Positions 56,049 to 64,000 of a stretch of DNA of 64,000 nucleotides are shown here, piece after piece. The translations under genes were made by a program, and so were the position numbers. How positions within the stretch are numbered: position 1 is the first letter of the stretch; each line of letters opens with the position of its first letter. The notes under the pieces were generated by a model. That model searched no databases. It saw only the letters and a list, made by a program, of their open reading frames with translations, and was not told the origin of the DNA. Origin of the DNA: Nocardioides sp. SYSU D00038 (GTDB lineage Bacteria > Actinomycetota > Actinomycetes > Propionibacteriales > Nocardioidaceae); contig NZ_JAFFJT010000026.1 of assembly GCF_016924665.1 (NCBI RefSeq), positions 111,329 through 175,328 on the forward strand. The letters run 5' to 3'.

Positions 56049-57269
56049 TCAGGCCACGGCGTCGAGCGCCTCGCGCACCTGCGTGATCCCGTCGCGCACC
56101 TCGGTGAACGACGTCGACAGCGGCGACAGCCCGAGGCGCAACCCGTCGGGGTGGCGGAAGTCGGGGATCACGTCGCGCTCCCAGAGCCGGGCCGTGACCG
56201 CCTGCATGGCCGGGTGGTCGAGGGTGACGTGGCCGCCGCGCCGCTCGGGGTCGCGGGGCGACGCCAGCCGGACCTCGGGGAGCAGCGCGTCGGCCAGGTC
56301 GACGGCGTACGACGTCAGCGCGACCGACTTGGCGCGGACGGCGTCGATGCCGGCCTCGTCGAGGAGCGTGACCATGTCGCGCATCGCCAGCATCCCGACC
56401 ACCGGCGGGGTGCCGGACAGGAAGGCCCGGACCCCGCTCGCGGGCTCGAACCCGGGCCCCATCGCGAACGGCTCGGCGTGCCCCATCCAGCCCTGCACCG
56501 GTTGTCTGAGCCCACCCTGGTGCCTCGCGGCGACGTAGCAGAACGCCGGGGAGCCGGGTCCGCCGTTGAGGTACTTGTAGGTGCAGCCCACCGCCAGGTC
56601 GACGCCCCACTCGTCGAGCCGCACCGGCACCGCACCGACGGAGTGGCACTCGTCGCTGAGCAGCAGCGCGCCGGCGGCGTGCGCGACGTCGACGAGGGCG
56701 GGGAGGTCGGCGCGGAACGCGGAGCGGTAGGCGACGTGGCTGACCAGCACGACCGCGGTCCGCTCGTCCACCACGGTGGCGAGGAGGTCTGGGGTGATGC
56801 CCCCGTCGTGCGGCACGTCGAGCCATCGGACGGTGAGCCCGCACTCACGCGCGACGCCCTCGGCGACGTAGCGATCCGTGGGGAAGTTGTCGCGGTCGAC
56901 GACGATGTCGCTGCGGCCGGGCCGCGCGGCGACCGCTGCCCGGAGCAGCTTGTAGAGCAGGACGGTGGTCGAGTCGCCGATCGCCGTCTGCCCGGGCGCG
57001 GCCCCGAGCACGACCCGGCCCAGCTCGTCGCCGAGGGTCAGCGGCAGGTCGAGCCATCCCTCGTCCCAGCCCCGGATCAGCCGACCGCCCCACTCCTCGT
57101 CGACGAACCGCCCGATCCGCTCGCCGGTCCCCCGCAGCGGCCGGCCGAGCGAGTTGCCGTCGAAGTACACGAGTGGGCTGTCGGCCCCCACGAACCGGTC
57201 GCGGTACGCCGCCAGCGGGTCGGTCGCGTCGAGGTCGGCCGGGTCGGCTGGGGTCGGGTGGTCGGTCAC
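56049..57269 (-). CDS. kynU: Kynureninase
   Basis: A 406-residue PLP enzyme. VYFDGNSLGRPLRG, GDSTTVLLYKLL, DRDNFPTDRY, SDECHSVGAVPV and the PLP lysine Lys232 in GCTYKYLNGGPGSPAF match KynU, as does GWMGHAEPFAMGPGFEPASG. It splits kynurenine to anthranilate and alanine in tryptophan breakdown. Other kyn genes are not in the window. GTG at 57269. Complete and of normal length. Confidence 0.94.
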   Translation of the reverse strand: MTDHPTPADPADLDATDPLAAYRDRFVGADSPLVYFDGNSLGRPLRGTGERIGRFVDEEWGGRLIRGWDEGWLDLPLTLGDELGRVVLGAAPGQTAIGDSTTVLLYKLLRAAVAARPGRSDIVVDRDNFPTDRYVAEGVARECGLTVRWLDVPHDGGITPDLLATVVDERTAVVLVSHVAYRSAFRADLPALVDVAHAAGALLLSDECHSVGAVPVRLDEWGVDLAVGCTYKYLNGGPGSPAFCYVAARHQGGLRQPVQGWMGHAEPFAMGPGFEPASGVRAFLSGTPPVVGMLAMRDMVTLLDEAGIDAVRAKSVALTSYAVDLADALLPEVRLASPRDPERRGGHVTLDHPAMQAVTARLWERDVIPDFRHPDGLRLGLSPLSTSFTEVRDGITQVREALDAVA

Positions 57270-57304
57270 CGGGTGAGGCTAGCCCGGCGGTGGGGTGGGC
57301 GAAT

Positions 57305-57441
57305 CGACCAGAACCACGCGATTGACGAGTTGCGGTCGTAACTGCCGGGGCCGGAGGTGCCACAACTCCTCGATCGCGGAGTTCCGGTCGACTCAGCCGG
57401 CGCCAAACGACCAGAACCACTCGATTGCATAGTTGTGGTCG
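57305..57441. repeat. Three units of the CGACCA-hairpin family
   Basis: Units at 57305-57338, about 57361-57390 and 57408-57441, for example CGACCAGAACCACTCGATTG then CATAGTTGTGGTCG. Each has arms CGACC and GGTCG around an AT/CG-rich centre. They fill the gap between the kynU start and the DUF559 gene end. Confidence 0.8.
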
Positions 57442-57448
57442 GACCGGC

Positions 57449-58372
57449 TCAGACCAGGACGTGCTGCCGCCAGGCGTCGTCCACATCCGGCACGGCCGGC
57501 CAGCCGCGCCGCACTAGTGCCTCCCGAACGCGTTCGATCGTCAGCTCGGGCGTTGTGAAGTACCCGTCCGCCGTCACCACGACGAACTCGTACCCCTCCT
57601 CCGTGAGCTCGGCTCGCCGCGCCAGGTCCTCATCGCGCCGAGACTCGTGGTGGCGCCCGTCGTACTCGACGACGAGCTTCACCTCCGGGTAGCAGAGGTC
57701 CAGCCGGAACCGCCAAGCGCCGTCCTCGAAGCGCAGGATGACGTTGACCTTCGGCTCGGGCAGTCCGGCAAGCACGATCAGGAGTCGGATGCGGGATTCC
57801 ATCGGCGAGTCGACACCGGCGCGGACCAACAGCGCGGCGACCAGGGCCGCGCCCGCGTAGTAGGCCGTGCTCCTCTCGCAGGCAGCGACCAGCGCGCTCG
57901 GGGCCATCCGAAACCGCTTCACCAACGCGTCACCGAGCACAACCATGTCGATCAGCCCGAGCGATCCAGCCAGGTCGATGAACGTCTCCACCGGGTCGGT
58001 GACCCGGAGGCCCTGGACGGTTGTCACCCGGCGCTGGCGTTGCGTGACGTGCGACTTGATCAAGGGATGGGGACGTCGGTCGGCCTCGTCGAAGACCAGG
58101 ATGTGCTCGAAGGCGTGCTCCGGCACCGGTAGCCCGTGCAGGCGCGCGGCGCTGAACCGGCATGCGACCGCACTTTCGGGGTGCAGCATGAGCGCGGCCC
58201 GGATCCGGTTCGTCTGGCACACCGCGTCTTCGTGGGCCCAGATGCCGCGGAAGAGCTGTCGGAACTCCCGGCGCCGCAGCACCGCGACGCTCACCCCGGC
58301 GCGCTTCAGGTCATCGCGGGTGAACGGCGTCCCGAGGTCGAAGTCGTTCGGCAGCTGCATCCGGGGCCTCAT
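57449..58372 (-). CDS. DUF559/VSR-like endonuclease-fold protein
   Basis: A 307-residue protein. The C-terminal third has MESRIRLLIVLAGLPEPKVN, FRLDLCYPEVKLVVEYDGRH and HESRRDEDLARRAELTEEGY, the D-ExK/DUF559 pattern of very-short-patch-repair-like endonucleases. The N-terminal two thirds resemble the helix-turn-helix AbiEi-like region of actinobacterial proteins that carry this fold (DLKRAGVSVAVLRRREFRQLFRG). It uses more A/T-ending codons than its neighbours and lies between two sets of repeats, so it may be acquired. No methylase or partner gene is next to it. Confidence 0.78.
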   Translation of the reverse strand: MRPRMQLPNDFDLGTPFTRDDLKRAGVSVAVLRRREFRQLFRGIWAHEDAVCQTNRIRAALMLHPESAVACRFSAARLHGLPVPEHAFEHILVFDEADRRPHPLIKSHVTQRQRRVTTVQGLRVTDPVETFIDLAGSLGLIDMVVLGDALVKRFRMAPSALVAACERSTAYYAGAALVAALLVRAGVDSPMESRIRLLIVLAGLPEPKVNVILRFEDGAWRFRLDLCYPEVKLVVEYDGRHHESRRDEDLARRAELTEEGYEFVVVTADGYFTTPELTIERVREALVRRGWPAVPDVDDAWRQHVLV

Positions 58373-58481
58373 CCATCGAGGGTCGGGCGCTTGTGCTGGT
58401 GCCGGCTCGGTCAGCTGCTCCGCCTGTGAGTGAGTCTCGACCGGGGGCCACGTGTGGACGACAAGTGGCGCGTGGCCAATT

Positions 58482-58613
58482 CACCAGAACGGCTCAATCG
58501 CGTAGTTCTGGTCGATTGCCGGCAACCCGAACGACCAGAACCTCGCGATCGAGCGATTCCGGTAGGTTGCGGCCCGACCAATCGACCACAACTCGTCAAT
58601 CGCGTAGTTGCGG
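58482..58613. repeat. Three units of the CGACCA-hairpin family
   Basis: Units at about 58482-58514, 58532-58565 and 58583-58613, such as CGACCACAACTCGTCAATCG then CGTAGTTGCGG. They fill the gap between the DUF559 start and the end of the next gene. The family also flanks the DUF559 gene on its other side. Confidence 0.8.
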
Positions 58614-58616
58614 CAC

Positions 58617-59657
58617 TTACTGGAAGCTCACGAACCGCACCCGAGGACGGACGGCGTGCACGGCACGGGCACCCATCCGGCGCACGTCCTCGTCGTAGAA
58701 CAGCTTGAACCCCATCCGGAACGTCGCGGGGTGGGCGACGGCGCGGTAGGTGTCGAGCTTCTGGCCCGGCGTGCCGAAGCCGTCGACGTGCTGGACGAGG
58801 GCGAGGCCGGGGCGGCGGACGATCCGGTCGATGCCGGAGATCATCGAGGTGCGGAACTGGTGCAGCACGAGCAGCTTCTCCGGCAGGTCGTGCCGCGCGA
58901 CCAGCCCGGACAGCCAGGCCGAGACCCGGTTGACCTCGGTGTGGGTCACCGACCCGATCCGCTGCCCGGGAACTCCGTGCCGGCCCATCCGCCACTCCGG
59001 GTCGAGCGCGAGGCCGACGTAGGGGTCGCGCAGCGCCCACTCCCACCGCTTCGCCACCGCCAGGAACCCGGCCCGCCCGGGCTGCACGTCGAGCAGCAGC
59101 AGCGCGCCGTGCCGGTGCGCGGCCCGGATGTAGCGGCGCACGTCGGCGCGCGCGATGTCGTGGTTGAAGTCGCGGCCCGGGCCGGGGTGGGGGTCGGCGA
59201 CGGTGACGATCAGCTCGTAGACCGGCTGCACCGGGCGCCCGGGCCGGGCGAACGGCCGGGCCGCGCGCACCAGTCGGCGGTGCATCCGGTCGGGCGGGTC
59301 CTCCCCGAGCACGCCGAGGGCGCCCGTGCGCGCCGAGCCGTAGTAGGCGACCAGGAACCGCTCCCCGCCGAAGACCGTACGCCGGCCGCCCGGAAGCGTG
59401 GCCGGCCCGCCCGCAGGCCCCTCCCCGGCGGATCCGGGCGCCGCGCTCGGGTCGGGCGACTCGCCCGGCTCCCCCGCCACCGGCCCGGCCGAGCCGCCGG
59501 GGTCGGCCGGCGAGACCCCCGACGCACCGCTCGCCGCCGCACTCCCGGGATCGCCCGTGACGGCGGCGACGCCGAGCAGCAGCGCGAGGAGCAGGCCGGC
59601 GACGCCGAGCACCTGCGGGGGCGTCGGCTCCGGCACCGGCAGCGCGGGTCGGGGCAC
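58617..59657 (-). CDS. Exported protein of unknown function, possible TIM-barrel glycosidase-like fold
   Basis: A 346-residue protein. A single hydrophobic segment (VLGVAGLLLALLLGVAAVTG) near residue 20 is a signal or anchor, then a Gly/Pro/Ser-rich linker to about residue 95, then a globular domain: RFLVAYYGSARTGALGVLGE, RDFNHDIARADVRRYI, HGALLLLDVQPGRAGFL, VGLALDPEWRM and LLVLHQFRTSMI. Alternating strand-helix segments with acidic ends suggest a TIM barrel. I do not recognise a family. GTG 59657 is 11 bases past the ilvD stop, so it may be co-transcribed with ilvD. Confidence 0.65.
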   Translation of the reverse strand: MPRPALPVPEPTPPQVLGVAGLLLALLLGVAAVTGDPGSAAASGASGVSPADPGGSAGPVAGEPGESPDPSAAPGSAGEGPAGGPATLPGGRRTVFGGERFLVAYYGSARTGALGVLGEDPPDRMHRRLVRAARPFARPGRPVQPVYELIVTVADPHPGPGRDFNHDIARADVRRYIRAAHRHGALLLLDVQPGRAGFLAVAKRWEWALRDPYVGLALDPEWRMGRHGVPGQRIGSVTHTEVNRVSAWLSGLVARHDLPEKLLVLHQFRTSMISGIDRIVRRPGLALVQHVDGFGTPGQKLDTYRAVAHPATFRMGFKLFYDEDVRRMGARAVHAVRPRVRFVSFQ

Positions 59658-59668
59658 CGGCCGCGCCG

Positions 59669-61360
59669 TCAGCTGGTGACGGCGCCGTCGGAGGCGGAGC
59701 GCACCATCCGGGCGTACTTGCCCAGCACGCCCTTGGTGTACTTCGGCGGGTTCGGGGTCCAGCCCTCGCGGCGGGCCTCGAGCTCCTCGGCCGGCACCTC
59801 GACCTCGAGCGAGCGGTTCAGCACGTCGAGCACGATCGGGTCGCCGTCGCGGACGAACGCGATGGGGCCGCCGTCGACCGCCTCGGGCGCCACGTGGCCG
59901 ACGCACAGGCCGGTCGTGCCGCCCGAGAACCGGCCGTCGGTGAGCAGCAGCACGTCCTTGCCGAGCCCGGCGCCCTTGATCGCGCCGGTGATCGCGAGCA
60001 TCTCACGCATGCCGGGGCCGCCCTTGGGGCCCTCGTAGCGGATCACCACGACGTCGCCGGCCACGATCCGGCCCTCGGAGAGCGCGTCCATCGCGGCGCG
60101 CTCGCCGTCGAAGACCCGGGCGGTGCCGCGGAAGACCGACTCGTCGAAGCCGGCCGACTTCACCACCGCGCCCTCGGGGGCCAGCGACCCCTTGAGGATC
60201 GTCAGGCCGCCCGTGCGGTGGATCGGGCGGTCGAGCGAGCGGATGACGTCGTCGTCGAGGTCGGGCGGCGCGAGGTCGGCGAGGTTCTCGGCCATCGTCT
60301 TCCCGGTCACGGTCAGCGTGTCGCCGTGCATCAGGCCGGCGTCGAGCAGGGCCTTCATCACCACCGGGATGCCGCCGACCTTGTCGACGTCGTACATCAC
60401 GTACCTGCCGAACGGCTTGAGGTCGCCCAGGTGGGGCACCTTGTCGCCGATCCGGTTGAAGTCGTCGATGGTCAGGTCGACCTCGGCCTCGCGGGCCATC
60501 GCCAGCAGGTGCAGCACGGCGTTGGTCGAGCCGCCGAGAGCCATCACCACGGTGATCGCGTTCTCGAACGCCTCGCGGGTCATGATCTGGCGGGCGGTGA
60601 TCCCGTGGCGCAGCAGGTTGACCACGGCCTCGCCGGAGCGGTGGGCGAACCCGTCGCGGCGGCGGTCGACCGCCGGCGGCGCGGCCGAGCCGGGCAGCGA
60701 CATCCCGATCGCCTCGGCGACCGCGGCCATCGTGTTCGCGGTGTACATGCCGCCGCAGGCACCCTCACCCGGGCAGATCGCCCGCTCGACGCGGTCGACC
60801 TCCTCGCGGGTGATCTTGCCGGCCAGGCACGCGCCGACCGCCTCGAAGGCGTCGATGATCGTCACGTCGCGGCCGTCGACCTGGCCGGGCATGATCGAAC
60901 CGGCGTAGAGGAACACGCTGGAGAGGTCGAGCCGGGCGGCGGCCATCATCATGCCCGGCAGCGACTTGTCGCAGCCGGCCAGCAGCACCGAGCCGTCGAG
61001 CCGCTCGGCGTTCATCACCGTCTCCACCGAGTCGGCGATCACCTCGCGCGAGACCAGCGAGAAGTGCATGCCCTCGTGGCCCATCGAGATGCCGTCAGAG
61101 ACCGAGATGGTGCCGAACTCCAGCGGGTAGCCGCCGGCCGCGTGCACGCCGTTTTTGACCGCCTGCGCGAGCCGCTGCAGCGACAGGTTGCACGGCGTGA
61201 TCTCGTTCCAGCTCGACGCGACGCCGATCTGGGGCTTCACCCAGTCGTCGTCGCCCATGCCGACCGCGCGGAGCATCCCGCGGGCGGCCGCCTTCTCGAG
61301 GCCGTCGGTGACGTCGCGCGAACGCGGCTTGATGTCGGGCTGGTCCTGCCGGTCGGTCAT
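59669..61360 (-). CDS. ilvD: Dihydroxy-acid dehydratase
   Basis: A 563-residue Fe-S dehydratase. Cys57 (ITPCNLS), Cys130 ([14 protein letters not shown]) and Cys202 ([14 protein letters not shown]) are the three cluster cysteines, the pattern of 2Fe-2S enzymes. The Mg-binding Asp residues are in [12 protein letters not shown]. It converts dihydroxy acids to 2-oxo acids for valine, leucine and isoleucine. TAGACT lies 6 bases before the ATG, suggesting a leaderless start with no attenuator. The window therefore has leuC, leuB, cimA, ilvBCDEN. Confidence 0.96.
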   Translation of the reverse strand: MTDRQDQPDIKPRSRDVTDGLEKAAARGMLRAVGMGDDDWVKPQIGVASSWNEITPCNLSLQRLAQAVKNGVHAAGGYPLEFGTISVSDGISMGHEGMHFSLVSREVIADSVETVMNAERLDGSVLLAGCDKSLPGMMMAAARLDLSSVFLYAGSIMPGQVDGRDVTIIDAFEAVGACLAGKITREEVDRVERAICPGEGACGGMYTANTMAAVAEAIGMSLPGSAAPPAVDRRRDGFAHRSGEAVVNLLRHGITARQIMTREAFENAITVVMALGGSTNAVLHLLAMAREAEVDLTIDDFNRIGDKVPHLGDLKPFGRYVMYDVDKVGGIPVVMKALLDAGLMHGDTLTVTGKTMAENLADLAPPDLDDDVIRSLDRPIHRTGGLTILKGSLAPEGAVVKSAGFDESVFRGTARVFDGERAAMDALSEGRIVAGDVVVIRYEGPKGGPGMREMLAITGAIKGAGLGKDVLLLTDGRFSGGTTGLCVGHVAPEAVDGGPIAFVRDGDPIVLDVLNRSLEVEVPAEELEARREGWTPNPPKYTKGVLGKYARMVRSASDGAVTS

Positions 61361-61448
61361 GGCCCGAGTCTAGGCGGCGGCGGCCCCCGGGCCGGGGCTG
61401 GTCTCAGGTCCGCCTCGCCTCACTCCCGCTTCGTCCCGGACGCGGGGA

Positions 61449-62537
61449 CTACCCGACGGACGCCGCCCGCACCACCATCACGTCGGGCAGCGACGAGACC
61501 ACCTCGCGCCACGAACCGCCGTCGTCGGTCGAGGCCCAGACCGCGCCGTTGCGCGCTCCGAGGTAGAGGCCGGCCCGCTCGTGGTCGTCGGCACACATCG
61601 CGTCGCGCATCACGCCGACGTAGAACAGCTCCGGCAGTCCGTCGCCGCAGCCCTCCCAGGTCTCGCCGGCGTCGCGGGAGCGCCAGACCTGGGCCCGGCC
61701 CTCGGGCGGGTAGCGACGGTCGCCGCCGTGGAGCGGGAAGACGTAGATCGTGTCGGGCTGGTGGGGGTGCACGACCACCGGGAAGCCGAAGTCGGCCGGG
61801 AGCCCCGCCGCGATCGACGCCCACGAGGCGCCGTGGTCGTCGGAGCGGTAGACGCCGCCGTGGTTCTGGAGGTACAGGCGCTCGGGCCGCGCCGGGTGCC
61901 GCGTCACCTTGTGCACGCACTGGCCGAACGCCGGGTACTGCTGACCCTCCGGCAGGAACTCCGCCCGGATCCCCGCGTTGCGCGGCGACCACGAGCCGCC
62001 GCCGTCGTCGGTCTGGTAGACCCCGCCGGTCGAGATCGCGACCGTCACCGACGCGGGGTCGGCGGGGTGGGGCAGGATCGTGTGGAAGGCCTGCCCGCCG
62101 AACCCCTCGCCCCACTGGGTGCGGTGGGGGTGGTCCCACAGCGCCCGCTCCAGCCTGAAGGTCTCGCCGCGGTCGTCGGAGCGCCAGACCGCGCCCGGCT
62201 CGGTGCCGGCCCACACGGTCGCCTCGTCGGTGCCCGGCACCAGCTGCCAGACCCGCTCCACGGAGGCGTCGACGTCGTCGCCGAACCGGAGCCCGCCCGG
62301 CGTCTCCTGCCACGACTCCCCCAGGTCGTCCGAACGGCGCACCAAGGGGCCCAGCCAGCTCGACGACGCCCCCGCCAGCAGCCGCGGCGGGCTGGAGCGG
62401 GTGTCGACCAGGCAGGAGTAGACCTCCTCCATGTCGAAGTGGGGCCCGGTGAACTCCCACTCGGCTCGCTCCCCGTCGGAGCGCCCCAGCCACAGGCCCT
62501 TGCGGGTCCCCACCATCAGCACCGTGCTCGCACCCAT
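61449..62537 (-). CDS. BNR/Asp-box beta-propeller protein
   Basis: A 362-residue soluble protein with repeated Asp-box strands: VRRSDDLGESWQE, VWRSDDRGETFRL, VYQTDDGGGSWSP, VYRSDDHGASWAS, VWRSRDAGETWEG and VWASTDDGGSWRE. This is the pattern of sialidase-like and VPS10-type propellers. No signal peptide, so it is intracellular. No sialidase catalytic residues were recognised, and the actinobacterial relatives have no assigned role. AGGAGG lies 7 bases before the ATG. It is divergent from an EamA exporter. Confidence 0.88.
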   Translation of the reverse strand: MGASTVLMVGTRKGLWLGRSDGERAEWEFTGPHFDMEEVYSCLVDTRSSPPRLLAGASSSWLGPLVRRSDDLGESWQETPGGLRFGDDVDASVERVWQLVPGTDEATVWAGTEPGAVWRSDDRGETFRLERALWDHPHRTQWGEGFGGQAFHTILPHPADPASVTVAISTGGVYQTDDGGGSWSPRNAGIRAEFLPEGQQYPAFGQCVHKVTRHPARPERLYLQNHGGVYRSDDHGASWASIAAGLPADFGFPVVVHPHQPDTIYVFPLHGGDRRYPPEGRAQVWRSRDAGETWEGCGDGLPELFYVGVMRDAMCADDHERAGLYLGARNGAVWASTDDGGSWREVVSSLPDVMVVRAASVG

Positions 62538-62567
62538 CCGGGATCCTCCTGGTCGTCGCGCGTTCCC

Positions 62568-62573
62568 TAGGGT
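62568..62573 (+). promoter_or_regulatory. -10 of the EamA gene, leaderless
   Basis: TAGGGT (62568-62573), then 6 bases, then GTG at 62580. It lies in the near-palindrome CCCTAGGG, so TAGGGA on the other strand may serve the divergent propeller gene, which has its own ribosome site. Confidence 0.55.
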
Positions 62574-62579
62574 GACCCG

Positions 62580-63449
62580 GTGAGCACCCGGAACTCATCG
62601 ATCGGCTCGCCGGTCGTGCTGGTGCTCGTCGGCATCCTGTCGGTGCAGCTCGGCGCCGGGGTGGCCAAGAGCCTCTTCGACGAGGTCTCCCCCACCACGA
62701 TCGTCTGGCTCCGGCTCGCGGCCAGCGCCCTGGTGCTGGTGGCGGTCGCCCGGCCCCGGCTGCGCGACCGCAGCCGCGCCGACTGGCTGGTCGTGCTCGG
62801 CTTCGGGCTCAGCCTGGGACTGATGAACTGGGCGATCTACCAGTCCTTCGCCCGGATCCCGCTGGGGCTCGCGGTCACCATCGAGTTCGTCGGACCGCTC
62901 ACGCTCGCGGTGCTCGGCTCCCGGCGCGCCCGCGACCTGGTCTGGGTCGGGCTCGCCGCGATCGGGGTGCTGCTGCTCGGGTTCGAGCGCACCGACCTCG
63001 ACCCCGCTGGGGTTGCGTTCGCGGTGCTGGCCGGCGCCGCATGGGCGTCGTACATCCTGCTCAGCGCCCAGACCGGCAGCCGCTGGTCGGGCTTCGACGG
63101 CCTGACCGTGGCCAGCGTCGTCGCGATGCTGCTGCTCACCCCGGTCACGCTCACGTCGTACGCCGCCGAGCTCACCTCGAGCCACGTCGTGCTGCTTGGC
63201 GTGCTGGTCGGGCTGCTGAGCTCGGTGATCCCCTACACCTGCGAGCTGGTGGCGCTGCGCTCGATCCGCCCGGCGACGTTCAGCGTGCTGATGAGCCTCG
63301 AGCCCGCCGCCGCCGCCCTCGCCGGCGTCGTCGTGCTCCACGAGCTGCTCACGCCCGTCCAGCTCCTCGCGATGGCCTGCGTCGTCGCCGCCAGCGTCGG
63401 CGCCACCCGCTCCCGCGGCGGCGTCCTCGCCGAGCCCGTCCCCGACTGA
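62580..63449 (+). CDS. EamA-family transporter, RhtA-like
   Basis: A 289-residue DMT-superfamily protein with ten membrane segments and two EamA halves. SVQLGAGVAKSLFDEVSPTT, YQSFARIPLGLAVTIEFVGP and LLSSVIPYTCELVALRSI, FSVLMSLEPAAAALAGVVVL are typical of the RhtA group, exporters of threonine and homoserine in E. coli. The substrate here is unproven; export of BCAA-related amino acids would suit the region. GTG start preceded by TAGGGT at the leaderless spacing. A long repeat array follows. Confidence 0.87.
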   Translation: MSTRNSSIGSPVVLVLVGILSVQLGAGVAKSLFDEVSPTTIVWLRLAASALVLVAVARPRLRDRSRADWLVVLGFGLSLGLMNWAIYQSFARIPLGLAVTIEFVGPLTLAVLGSRRARDLVWVGLAAIGVLLLGFERTDLDPAGVAFAVLAGAAWASYILLSAQTGSRWSGFDGLTVASVVAMLLLTPVTLTSYAAELTSSHVVLLGVLVGLLSSVIPYTCELVALRSIRPATFSVLMSLEPAAAALAGVVVLHELLTPVQLLAMACVVAASVGATRSRGGVLAEPVPD

Positions 63450-63460
63450 CGCCGTCCCTG

Positions 63461-64000
63461 CGCTGGTTGAGGTGCGAGCGCCAGCGAGCCTCGAAACCCC
63501 CGCACCCGAGGGTCCTCCGTCCCCACCGGACGGCATTCGTCCCACCAGCGCTGGTTGAGGTGCGAGCGCCAGCGAGCCTCGAAACCCCCGCACCCGAACG
63601 TCCTCCGTCCCCACCGGAGGGCGTTCGGGTCACCGGGTTTCGAGACAGGCGTTGCACGCCTTCCTCAACCAGCGCGGGTTGAGGAGGGACGAAGTCCCGT
63701 CTCGAAACCCCCGCACCCGAACGGCGGCCGTCCCCACCGGAGGCCGTCCGGCGATGGTTGAGGTGCGAGCGCCAGCGAGCCTCGAAACCCCCGCACCCGA
63801 ACGGCGACCGTCCCCACCGGAGGACGTTCGGGTCACGGGGTTTCGAGACAGGCGTTGCACGCCTTCCTCAACCAGCGCGGGTTGAGGAGGGACGAAGTCC
63901 CGTCTCGAGACCCCCGCACCCGAACGGCGGCCGTCCCCACCGGAGGGCGTTCGGGTCACCGGGTCTCGAGGCTCGTCGCCAGGGCTCCTCGCACCTCGAC
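63461..64000. repeat. Dyad repeat array to the window end
   Basis: Several copies of GGTTGAGGTGCGAGCGCCAG or its variant GGTTGAGGAGGGACGAAGTC start at about 63465, 63552, 63677, 63756 and 63880. Each runs into CTCGAAACCCCCGCACCCGA, an inner hairpin (ACCCGAACG...CGTTCGGGT), then GGGTTTCGAGAC...CTTCCTCAACC, which mirrors the first part. Units are about 85 to 150 bases long and oriented both ways. No gene recognised. The array continues beyond the right edge. Confidence 0.85.

Noticed and set aside
57449..58372. DUF559 gene as part of a restriction-modification system
   Set aside because: No methyltransferase or specificity gene lies next to it; neighbours are kynU and an unknown exported protein.
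61361..61440. BCAA leader peptide before ilvD
   Set aside because: TAGACT is 6 bases from the ilvD ATG, leaving no room for a leader, and no BCAA-codon frame was seen.

Overview
The window is high-GC actinobacterial chromosome. GTG starts, 4-base start/stop overlaps, leaderless genes (TANNNT about 6 bases before the start codon), DtxR/IdeR-type iron boxes, an LtbR/NdgR-type regulator divergent from leuC, and the gene content together point to a Nocardioides-like member of the Nocardioidaceae. That placement is an inference from gene content; no marker gene was compared. No rRNA, prophage, transposase or CRISPR array was seen.

The main theme is branched-chain amino acid (BCAA) synthesis, whose genes are scattered over the window: leuC (cut by the left edge) with its IclR regulator, cimA (15.7-17.3 kb), ilvE and leuB (26-28.4 kb), ilvBNC (49.1-52.5 kb) and ilvD (59.7-61.4 kb), with serA at 32.9-34.5 kb. 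Three loci carry a tiny leader-peptide gene rich in Ile, Leu or Val codons with hairpins behind it: cimA (three Ile codons, then a hairpin and U-tract terminator), ilvB (Leu-Leu-Val, then a hairpin and U-tract terminator) and leuB (Val-Leu-Ile, then a strong hairpin that uses the end of the leader gene). The ilvB case is a known actinobacterial type. The cimA and leuB cases, and a 45-codon gene just before leuB, are the observations I would follow first.

Region by region: 0-2 kb leuC, ltbR, a PfpI protein; 2-4 kb alkylation repair (Ada/AlkA fusion and ogt); 4-7.6 kb tRNA-Glu, tRNA-Gln and a coupled FAH-gltX-CPBP operon; 9-11.7 kb a TetR (BioQ-like) regulator divergent from a complete bioYMN biotin importer, with two 13-bp operators over the promoter; 11.7-15.7 kb an SDR, an AAC(2')-I-type aminoglycoside acetyltransferase, a frameshifted amidase, an FMN reductase and a divergent TetR; 17.5-19.2 kb a Ser/Thr kinase; 19.4-25 kb an iron-siderophore ABC importer with two binding lipoproteins; 25-26 kb an SRPBCC/ArsR pair; 28.9-31.8 kb a methyltransferase and a MocR/YczE pair; 31.8-34.5 kb a GH16 lipoprotein coupled to serA; 34.7-36.3 kb an ABC-F protein; 36.3-44.5 kb two giant secreted repeat proteins; 44.7-48 kb the EfeUOB iron system; 48-49 kb a FrnE/DsbA protein between palindromes; 52.9-59.7 kb small enzymes, kynureninase, a DUF559 protein and an unknown exported protein; 61.4-63.4 kb a beta-propeller protein and an EamA exporter; 63.5-64 kb a dyad repeat array running off the right edge.

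Iron genes are marked by DtxR/IdeR boxes at three places (19.41, 24.95 and 48.02 kb), so the siderophore importer and EfeUOB are probably co-repressed by iron. Intergenic space is rich in dispersed palindromes of at least five kinds. Several lie at gene ends and look like terminators, and some supply the stop codon of the adjacent gene. Two genes (amidase, GNAT) appear frameshifted at G/C homopolymers, so assembly error should be excluded before they are called broken.
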